This document shows positions 15,494-21,314 of a DNA stretch of 21,314 nt, one piece after another (the first letter of the stretch is position 1; each line of letters opens with the position of its first letter). A program made the position numbers and the translations under genes. Location: positions 1 through 21,314 of the forward strand of contig JAQVNJ010000107.1 of the NCBI GenBank assembly GCA_028703175.1, in the 5' to 3' direction. Below the pieces are notes generated by a model. The model ran no database searches, was not told the origin of the DNA, and saw nothing but the letters and a program-made list of their open reading frames with translations. The DNA is from JAAYCB01 sp012744395 (lineage in GTDB: Bacteria > Planctomycetota > Planctomycetia > Pirellulales > Thermoguttaceae).

Positions 15494-16534
15494 GTGATCA
15501 GATGCAGTCCGCGGTGTTGGGGGCTGGCGCTTATTGGCGTCCTGCTGGCTTCCGCTACCCTCGAGGCGCAGGTGCGCTCACTCCCTCCCATTGACCTCGA
15601 GCCGGTCGCTCAACAGGCGATGCAGCCCCTGGACCAGAATGAGATGCTCTGGTTCGGACAGGACGAGCCGCCACTGCTGATCCAGCCCGGGCAACCACCA
15701 CCACAGCCAGGGCAGTCATACCTAGATGGCGGGGCACCTCCCCTGGGAACCCAGTGGGGAGCGGCGCCGCGGGATCGCTGGCACTGGCAGTGGCTTCCGG
15801 ACGGCCTGATGTATCCGAATTATCTCGCCTCAGGGCGGGAGTCTCGTCTGGGAACGGTTCTGGCCTACGAACGAGACCATGGATGGCTGTGGGATTCGGC
15901 GTTGGGCGCTCACGTGGGCATTCTCCGTTTCGGCGACAGTCATTCCGCATTGCCCTACGGCTGGCAAATCGACCTGGAAGGGGCCGCTTTCCCCCGGCTG
16001 GACCTCCAGTCCGAACGAGAGTTGATTTCGGTCGACTTCCGCGCGGGAGTGCCGCTCACGATCCGCCAGGGGCCGTTTGAAGCCAAGGTAGCCTATTATC
16101 ACATCAGTTCCCACTTGGGCGATGACTATCTTTTCGACCATCCGGGCGAGTTGCCGGTGAACTACGTCCGCGACGCCGTGGTGGGCGCGGTGGGGCTGCG
16201 GCTGGTGGATCGACTCCGCGTCTATGCCGAAGCCGGCTATGCGTTTTGCCGCAAGGGAGGAAGCAAACCCTGGGAGTTCCAGTTCGGCGTCGATTACAGC
16301 CGCGTCGAGCCCGACGCGCCGCTCGGGTCTCCGTTTTTTGCCGTCAACGGCCAGATTCGCGAGGAGGTTGATTTTGGCGGGAACCTGACTGCCCAGGCCG
16401 GCTGGCAGTGGAGAGGCGATGGTGGGCATCTGCTCCGCGTCGGGTTCCACTACTTCAACGGGAAGACCGACGCCTACCAGTTCTATACCGAACACGAGGA
16501 AGCCTATGGCCTCGGGCTGTGGTACGATTTCTGA
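15494..16534 (+). CDS. Secreted DUF1207-like outer-membrane barrel protein
   Basis: 346 aa from GTG 15494, chosen because AGGGGAGG (15481-15488) lies five bases upstream and the product then opens with a signal peptide (MIRCSPRCWGLALIGVLLAS, cut near LEAQ); the frame stays open 21 codons further to a GTG at 15431. After a Pro/Gln-rich linker (about 55-80) the body is beta-rich with alternating aromatic strands: WLPDGLMYPNYLASGRESRL, WQIDLEGAAFPRLD, RVYAEAGYAFCR, LTAQAGWQWRG, LLRVGFHYFNG, ending in LGLWYDF, an aromatic C-terminus typical of outer-membrane barrels. The LPDGLxYPxYLA-ExR block resembles DUF1207 proteins, whose function is unknown. Confidence 0.7.
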   Translation: MIRCSPRCWGLALIGVLLASATLEAQVRSLPPIDLEPVAQQAMQPLDQNEMLWFGQDEPPLLIQPGQPPPQPGQSYLDGGAPPLGTQWGAAPRDRWHWQWLPDGLMYPNYLASGRESRLGTVLAYERDHGWLWDSALGAHVGILRFGDSHSALPYGWQIDLEGAAFPRLDLQSERELISVDFRAGVPLTIRQGPFEAKVAYYHISSHLGDDYLFDHPGELPVNYVRDAVVGAVGLRLVDRLRVYAEAGYAFCRKGGSKPWEFQFGVDYSRVEPDAPLGSPFFAVNGQIREEVDFGGNLTAQAGWQWRGDGGHLLRVGFHYFNGKTDAYQFYTEHEEAYGLGLWYDF

Positions 16535-16551
16535 GATGTAGTTGGAAGCCG

Positions 16552-16716
16552 AACGATCCGCCGGGCAAGCCGGCGGGATTGGAGGGGAATGATCCGCCGG
16601 GCAAGCCGGCGGGATTTGCAGCGAACGATCCGCCGGGCAAGCCGGCGGGATTTGCAGCGAACGATCCGCCGGGCTAGCCGGCGGGATTTGCAGCGAAACG
16701 ATCCGCCGGGCAAGCT
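16552..16716. repeat. 36-bp tandem palindromic repeat, five copies
   Basis: Units begin GATCCGCCGGGCAAGCCGGC at 16555, 16591, 16627, 16663 and 16700 (spacing 36, 36, 36, 37). Copies three and four carry the same TTTGCAGCGAAC tail. Copy four has C to T (GGCTAG) and copy five is cut off after the first arm. Each unit can fold as CCGCCGG-gcaag-CCGGCGG. The array starts 18 bases after the DUF1207-like stop. There are no spacers, so it is not a CRISPR. It may act as a REP-type transcript end or stabiliser. Confidence 0.85.
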
Positions 16717-16749
16717 CGGGCCGGCCCAGGCGGCCTACGGCCAATTCTC

Positions 16750-16777
16750 TTGTCCGGATTCGGAGGGGGTGTATACT
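16750..16777 (+). promoter_or_regulatory. Promoter of the S41 protease-tsaD operon
   Basis: TTGTCC (16750-16755), 16-base spacer, TATACT (16772-16777), 54 bases before ATG 16832. It lies just beyond the tandem repeat, which would insulate it from the upstream gene. Confidence 0.5.
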
Positions 16778-16831
16778 GAATTTGACCCACCTTTCCTTGC
16801 TGTTCGCGTCTCCTCCGTTGGAGAGTCTCCC

Positions 16832-18421
16832 ATGGCCCGTTGGCTTCTGTCGGCTACCGCAATTTGCCTGTTCCTCGTATTCGGACGCGCTTCGGCCGCG
16901 GAAGACCCGCTCCGGCCGGACATGCCCGACGACTACGCGCTGCAGAAACTGCTTGTCGATACGATCAACCAGGTGGAGCGCAACTACGTCAAGCCGATCG
17001 ATCGGCGGAAATTGATCGAAGCGGCAATCGACGGGGTGTTGAAACAACTCGACGAGTACTCCGACTATGTCGCCCCGGACGACATGTCGAGCTTCAAGAC
17101 GACGGTCTCCCAGCAGTTCGCGGGGATCGGCATCCAGGTTGGGATCGAACGGGGCCAGCTTATGGTGATCAGCCCGCTGGTGGGAACGCCGGCGTACCGA
17201 GCCGGGCTGATGTCCGGCGACCAGATTCTCGAAATCGACGGCAAGCCCACCAAGGGAATGCGGCTCGACGACGCGATCGGACGGCTCAAAGGCGAAGCGG
17301 GCAGCACCGTGGTGTTGACCATCGGCCGGCCGGGGCGCAAGGAGACCGAGGCGATCACCCTCAGGCGGGAAATCGTTCGCATCGAGACCGTGCTTGGCGA
17401 CCGGAGAGACGCCGACGACCGCTGGAATTACCTGGTCGACAAGGAACAACGCATCGGCTATGTGCGGGTGACCGGCTTCGGACGCAATACCAGCGACGAA
17501 CTGAAGGCGGCGTTGCGGGAGCTCCGCAAGCAGAAGTTCGCGGGCTTGGTCCTCGACCTCCGCTTCAATCCCGGTGGGCTGCTGAGTGCAGCGATCCAGG
17601 TTGCGGACGTGTTCGTCTCAGAGGGCAAGATCGTCAGCACCGAAGGACGCAACGTCGCCCCGCAGGTCTGGGAAGCGGAGAAACGCGGCACGTACGAGGG
17701 TTTCCCGATGGTCGTCCTGGTCAATCGCTATAGCGCCAGCGCCAGCGAGATTGTCTCGGCCTGCTTGCAGGACCATCAGCGGGCGGTGGTGATCGGCGAG
17801 CGGACCTTCGGCAAGGGTTCGGTCCAGAAGGTAATCGAGATGGAAGGCGGCCAGAGCGCTCTGAAGCTGACCACCGCCGGTTACCATCGGCCCAACGGCA
17901 AGAACATCGACCGCTTGCCGGGAGCGAAGCCGGAAGATGACTGGGGCGTCAAGCCAAACGATGGTTTTGAATTGCGGCTGACCGATTCGGAGATCGTCGC
18001 GCTGCTCCAATATCGCCGGGGCCGCGACATCCTCAAACCACACGAGCAGGCATCCGAACCGGCTCCGCAAAATGGCCAGGTCCAGAAGGCTCCGCCAGCA
18101 GGCCAGCCGGCTTCCGATGCCTCGGAAGACGCCCGCGGCCAATCACCGGTTGAGGGTTTCACCGACCGCCAGTTGAAGATGGCGATCGACCATCTTCGGG
18201 AAAAGCTCACGCGGCAGGTCGCCGGTGAAAGCCCGGCGAAACCGGCGGAGGAACAATCCGCCTCCGACGCACTGGCCGAAGCCGCGCCCGAGAAGACGGC
18301 GCAAGAGGCCGATTCGCCGGCGCCTGAGACCAGCCCACCCGGCGAGGAAAAGGCCGGCCAGCCGGCCCAGCCGCCGGTCGAAAAGCAGAAGGCCGCGGTC
18401 GACGGAAGCCAGGCCCCATGA
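16832..18421 (+). CDS. S41 carboxy-terminal processing protease, secreted
   Basis: 529 aa. ATG 16832 follows GGAGAG (16820-16825) and starts a signal peptide (MARWLLSATAICLFLVFGRA, cut near SAAED); the frame is open for 81 codons upstream but runs through the tandem repeat. Domains: an N-terminal helical part (31-90), PDZ (about 95-170, SPLVGTPAYRAGLMSGDQIL), then the S41 core with LDLRFNPGG (241-249), SASASEIVSA (301-310, probable nucleophile Ser303) and GERTFGKGSVQ (322-332, base Lys328), a Ser-Lys spacing of 25 as in CtpA/Prc. A Pro/Ala/Glu-rich tail (about 405-529) with one helical block (TDRQLKMAIDHLREKL) is an added extension. It trims or degrades periplasmic proteins. The stop overlaps tsaD as ATGA. 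Confidence 0.93.
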   Translation: MARWLLSATAICLFLVFGRASAAEDPLRPDMPDDYALQKLLVDTINQVERNYVKPIDRRKLIEAAIDGVLKQLDEYSDYVAPDDMSSFKTTVSQQFAGIGIQVGIERGQLMVISPLVGTPAYRAGLMSGDQILEIDGKPTKGMRLDDAIGRLKGEAGSTVVLTIGRPGRKETEAITLRREIVRIETVLGDRRDADDRWNYLVDKEQRIGYVRVTGFGRNTSDELKAALRELRKQKFAGLVLDLRFNPGGLLSAAIQVADVFVSEGKIVSTEGRNVAPQVWEAEKRGTYEGFPMVVLVNRYSASASEIVSACLQDHQRAVVIGERTFGKGSVQKVIEMEGGQSALKLTTAGYHRPNGKNIDRLPGAKPEDDWGVKPNDGFELRLTDSEIVALLQYRRGRDILKPHEQASEPAPQNGQVQKAPPAGQPASDASEDARGQSPVEGFTDRQLKMAIDHLREKLTRQVAGESPAKPAEEQSASDALAEAAPEKTAQEADSPAPETSPPGEEKAGQPAQPPVEKQKAAVDGSQAP

Positions 18422-19446
18422 GGATTCTGACGATTGAAACGACCTGCGACGAGACGGCGGCCGCCGTGATCGGCGACAACCTCGCAGTGCTCGGCTCCGT
18501 GGTGGCTTCGCAAGACGAGCTGCACCGGCGGTTCGGCGGGGTCGTCCCGGAGATCGCCTCCCGGGCGCACCTGGAACGAATTCTGCCGGTGATCGACGAA
18601 GCGCTGCGGCGGGGCGGAACGCGGCTTCATCAACTCGACGCCGTGGCCGTGGCCAACACCCCGGGACTGGCCGGCTCGCTCCTGGTGGGGCTCGTGGCCG
18701 CCAAGGCGCTGTGCGTGGCCGCTGGACTTCCGCTGATCGCGGTCAACCATCTCCAGGCCCACGTCTATGCCTGCCGCCTCGCCGCCGGGCGCGAGGTCTT
18801 CCCGTGCGTGGGCCTGATCGCCAGTGGCGGCCATTCGAGCCTGTACCGCTGCCCGAGCCCGCTCGATTTTGAACTGCTCGGCGCCACAATCGACGATGCG
18901 GCGGGCGAGGCCTTCGACAAGGTCGCCAGCATGTTGCGGCTGCCCTATCCGGGCGGGCCGTCGATTCAGAAGGCGGCCGAGCGGGGCGACCCCCAGGCAT
19001 ACCGTTTCCCCAGGGCCTTGCTCGACAACCGCGCGGTCCTCGATTTCAGTTTCAGCGGGTTGAAGACGGCCGTCCGCTACACGATCGCCGGTCCTGGGAA
19101 GTCCGACTTCGAGACGATCCATCTCGCGGACAGACAGGTGGCCGACCTGGCGGCATCCTTCCAAGAGGCGGCCGTCGACTGCCTGGTCGGCAAGGCGATG
19201 CTGGCGCTGGAAAAGACGGGCCTGACGACCCTCTGCGTCGGCGGCGGCGTGGCGGCAAACGCCCGGCTGCGAAAGCGGCTCGAAGAAGAGGCGGCCCGAA
19301 ACCGGATTTCCCTGCACATCGCTCCCTTGAAGCTCTGCACCGACAACGCCGTGATGGGCGCGATCGCGGTCGAGCGATTCCGCGCCGGACGCTTCGAAAG
19401 CCTCGATCTGGACGTTGCACCGGGGGTGATCCGAAAGACAGGCTGA
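18418..19446 (+). CDS. tsaD: tRNA N6-threonylcarbamoyladenosine transferase
   Basis: 342 aa, full length. It transfers threonylcarbamoyl to A37 of ANN-reading tRNAs, with TsaB/TsaE (not in the window). Motifs: ETTCDETAAAV (7-17), metal ligands in VNHLQAH (H111, H115), ASGGHSSLY, DDAAGEAFDKVA (159-170), GGGVAANARLR (275-285) and CTDNAVMGA (Asp309, third metal ligand). The ATG overlaps the S41 protease stop (ATGA at 18418-18421), so translation is probably coupled. Its last codons, from ATCCGAAAG on, lie in a repeated hairpin sequence, so the residues RKTG and the stop are supplied by the repeat. Confidence 0.97.
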   Translation: MRILTIETTCDETAAAVIGDNLAVLGSVVASQDELHRRFGGVVPEIASRAHLERILPVIDEALRRGGTRLHQLDAVAVANTPGLAGSLLVGLVAAKALCVAAGLPLIAVNHLQAHVYACRLAAGREVFPCVGLIASGGHSSLYRCPSPLDFELLGATIDDAAGEAFDKVASMLRLPYPGGPSIQKAAERGDPQAYRFPRALLDNRAVLDFSFSGLKTAVRYTIAGPGKSDFETIHLADRQVADLAASFQEAAVDCLVGKAMLALEKTGLTTLCVGGGVAANARLRKRLEEEAARNRISLHIAPLKLCTDNAVMGAIAVERFRAGRFESLDLDVAPGVIRKTG

Positions 19447-19535
19447 CTTCGGGCGAAGCCAGCCTGTGCTGCGCGTGTTCTGGGCGGTTGCGTTGGCCCG
19501 AAAGACAGGCTGACTTCGGGCGAAGCCAGCCTGTG
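19431..19535. repeat. Duplicated 38-bp hairpin repeat after tsaD
   Basis: Two identical 38-base copies, 19431-19468 and 19498-19535, separated by 29 bases. Each contains ACAGGCTG-A-CTTC-GGGC-GAAG-C-CAGCCTGT-like arms (hairpins at 19438-19467 and 19505-19534). The single A/C mismatch on the plus strand becomes a G-U pair in minus-strand RNA, so both fold fully only when read in the direction of the TPR/MGG gene, whose stop lies 57 bases before copy two. No T-tract follows, so they are not classical terminators. Confidence 0.85.
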
Positions 19536-19590
19536 GAGAGCCTTCGTTGCCGTCGCGCGGCGAACACCGCCGGTTGGAGGTTGGCGGGGA

Positions 19591-21314
19591 TTAGTACATT
19601 CCACCGCCGCCGTATCCACCACCCATGCCACCCATGCCACCCATGCCACCCATGCCACCCATGCCACCCATGCCACCCATGCCACCCATGCCGCCCATGC
19701 CGCCGCCGAAGCCGCCCATGCCGCCGCCGCCCATGCCGCTGAAGCCTTGCCCGCCGGTGCCGCCCTGGCCCGACGTGTTCGACCCGGTCGCCGTGTTGAA
19801 CACGTTCACCTCGGCGATACCCGAGAAGAGCGGCATCGGCGCCACGCGGACATAGCGGCGATCGGCCGAGACGACCGCGAAGGCCGACATGTTCGTACCC
19901 TCAGGGAGCTGGATGATCACCGGCTGGTAACCGACGGCGCCGCCGCCACCGAGCGCAAAAAACGGGGCGCCGCGATTGGCGGCTCCCGATTGGAGGTAAT
20001 CGGCCATCGAACCGCGGTCGGCAACTCCGGCAAGCTGCTGTGCGAGGATGTCGGGGCGCTGGGCGATGATCTGATCGTGAAGCGCAAGTTGTGCCGCGGC
20101 CGCATTGTTGATCTGGTGCTGCTGGAGCGACTCCTTGCGGCGCCCCTGATCGACATTGAAGACAACAGCGGCTTCGTCGCCGTCGAGTTCAACCGTCTTG
20201 GTCAGGACCTTCGCCTCCTTGGTGCCGTAGTTGGTGTGGATTTCCACGGTCACCTTGCCCGCCGTCAGGTTGCCCCAGACGCGGCGGAGCAGCATCTGGT
20301 AGTCGCCCGAAAAGGCCTTTGGGCAGGCGTACATTTCCGAGCAGACGGGCTGGCCGGTGTTGGCCAGGCTCGAGTAGGCGTCGCTTCCCATCACGCCGCC
20401 CCCGGTCGTCCGCGGATTGCGGTGCGAGCAGATCGTGCCGGACGGCTCCGCCACGATCAGGTCCACGTCGGCGCTTCCCGTCCACGAGACCTTGACGAAG
20501 CAATCGCGCACGAGGGCTTCGTTGAGCGCCGCCTCGTAGGCATCGGCTTCTGAATCGCGTTTCTCCTTGCGAAGCCGCTCAAGCATCGCTTTCGCGGAGC
20601 GGAGTCCCGAGAGCCAAACCTCCTGCTCGTCTCCCGTCCACGCCTGGCCGAGAATTCCGATCGTGGCCCACTGGATGCCTTCCACGTCGTCAATTCGCTG
20701 GGCCAGCCGCAAGCCGTACATGAACGGCTCGGGCTGATTGGGAGCGACCTGGGCCACCTGCTGGTAGGTCTTCAGCGCCCGCTGCTCCAGGCCAAGCCGA
20801 TCCATGTAGACGCCGAGGAAGAGCAGGTCCAGCGGGTTGTCGCAGAAATCGGCGGCGGAGAGCACGACGCGCTCGATCTCCTCCTTGGGGTGACCGGCGG
20901 CCTGCATCGCCAGCGCCATCGCCTCATACATCCAGGGCTGCGGTTCCGCCTTGCGGAGAGCCGCCTGGATCAACGCGATCACCGGGTCGTATCTCTGCGC
21001 CTTCATCAACTCGCGGACTGCCTGGCGAACGGCCGCCTGGGCCGGCGCGTTCTTTTCGAAATACTCGCTCCAGTAGGCCCGCGGATCAGCGCCCTCCGGA
21101 ATGGCGAGCGAGATGGGCTCGACCTTGTCCTCGGGCGCTTTCACCGACTCCGGCGCGACGCTCAGGTCGTCCTTGACGGCGAACGCCTGGAAACCAGGCA
21201 CCACGGGCGGGTCGGGCAGGAACTGGTTACGCGGGTCGAACTTGAAGCGGGGATCGAGCTTGTTGCGGGGGTTGGCGGGCACATTCATGAAGCCGCCGCC
21301 CATGCCGCCCATGC
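19591..21314 (-). CDS. TPR-like and DUF2135-like protein with Met-Gly-Gly repeats (5' partial)
   Basis: At least 573 aa; the start lies beyond the window end, since the first visible codons are already an MGGMGGGF repeat. After a Pro-rich linker (about 10-40) come helical TPR-like repeats (about 80-265: YWSEYFEKNAPAQAAVRQAV, RALKTYQQVAQVAPNQPEPF). A beta-sandwich region (about 275-385) has KVSWTGSADVDLIVAEPSGT, NPRTTGGGVMGSD and FSGDYQMLLRRVWGN, resembling DUF2135/YfaP-type domains. A Gln/Ala-rich helical part and a Gly/Met-rich tail (about 515-573) ending YGGGGMY follow. Probably a secreted or envelope protein; function unknown. Its stop is TAA (19591-19593). It converges on tsaD. Confidence 0.85.
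   Translation of the reverse strand, partial: MGGMGGGFMNVPANPRNKLDPRFKFDPRNQFLPDPPVVPGFQAFAVKDDLSVAPESVKAPEDKVEPISLAIPEGADPRAYWSEYFEKNAPAQAAVRQAVRELMKAQRYDPVIALIQAALRKAEPQPWMYEAMALAMQAAGHPKEEIERVVLSAADFCDNPLDLLFLGVYMDRLGLEQRALKTYQQVAQVAPNQPEPFMYGLRLAQRIDDVEGIQWATIGILGQAWTGDEQEVWLSGLRSAKAMLERLRKEKRDSEADAYEAALNEALVRDCFVKVSWTGSADVDLIVAEPSGTICSHRNPRTTGGGVMGSDAYSSLANTGQPVCSEMYACPKAFSGDYQMLLRRVWGNLTAGKVTVEIHTNYGTKEAKVLTKTVELDGDEAAVVFNVDQGRRKESLQQHQINNAAAAQLALHDQIIAQRPDILAQQLAGVADRGSMADYLQSGAANRGAPFFALGGGGAVGYQPVIIQLPEGTNMSAFAVVSADRRYVRVAPMPLFSGIAEVNVFNTATGSNTSGQGGTGGQGFSGMGGGGMGGFGGGMGGMGGMGGMGGMGGMGGMGGMGGMGGGYGGGGMY
19619..19699. repeat. 9-bp coding minisatellite (Gly-Gly-Met repeat)
   Basis: Eight identical CCACCCATG units (19619-19690) followed by one CCGCCCATG (19691-19699), in frame in the TPR/MGG gene. 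More diverged GCC-rich units continue to about 19740. Identity at the DNA level, including third codon positions, points to recent slippage. Confidence 0.9.

Noticed and set aside
16552..16716. CRISPR array
   Set aside because: The units are contiguous with no unique spacers, and no cas genes are present.
16589..16831. N-terminal extension of the S41 protease
   Set aside because: It consists of translated tandem repeat; the signal peptide and ribosome site place the start at 16832.

Overview
The window is high-GC bacterial DNA with the marks of a planctomycete (inference from gene content; no rRNA is present). These marks are an HzsA-related cytochrome with a discoidin domain, a DUF1207-type barrel protein with a secretion signal, a TPR protein with Met-Gly-Gly tails, a long adenosylcobalamin-dependent ribonucleotide reductase, many signal peptides, and wide spacers filled with short palindromic repeats. 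No phage, IS, CRISPR or tRNA/rRNA genes were seen. Most of the content is core chromosome.

Layout. (a) 150-2909, plus strand: a secreted protein with discoidin, beta-propeller and two CXXCH haem sites. It faces nrdJ (3332-6403, minus) across a 420-base spacer holding a gene fragment and three hairpins, one a good terminator for nrdJ. (b) The nrdJ promoter at about 6570-6616 carries two NrdR-box-like sites exactly 31 bp apart, over the -10 and -35. (c) 7114-9487, plus strand: a small HTH regulator, then purH (last two steps of IMP synthesis). (d) 9525-14947, minus strand: a thiamine-binding-type small protein, then glcD, glcE and glcF (a complete three-subunit glycolate dehydrogenase, with glcE/glcF overlapping by ATGA) and a membrane M50 protease. 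Perfect TATAAT boxes precede both the small protein and glcD, each followed directly by a short hairpin. (e) 15048-15239: a repeat cluster bounded by a 22-bp perfect inverted repeat. (f) 15494-19446, plus strand: the DUF1207-like protein, a 36-bp tandem palindromic repeat, a secreted S41 carboxy-terminal processing protease, and tsaD (t6A tRNA modification) overlapping it by ATGA. (g) A duplicated 38-bp hairpin, the first copy of which supplies the tsaD stop codon. (h) 19591 to the window end, minus strand: a 5'-truncated TPR plus DUF2135-like protein ending in a long (Gly-Gly-Met)n tail coded by a 9-bp minisatellite.

How the genes work together. nrdJ and purH both feed nucleotide supply. GlcDEF oxidises glycolate to glyoxylate. 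The S41 protease, M50 protease, DUF1207 protein and TPR/MGG protein belong to the cell envelope. No clearly new multi-gene system is visible. The points most worth following are the NrdR operator pair, the two promoter-plus-hairpin arrangements, and the families of palindromic repeats next to gene ends.
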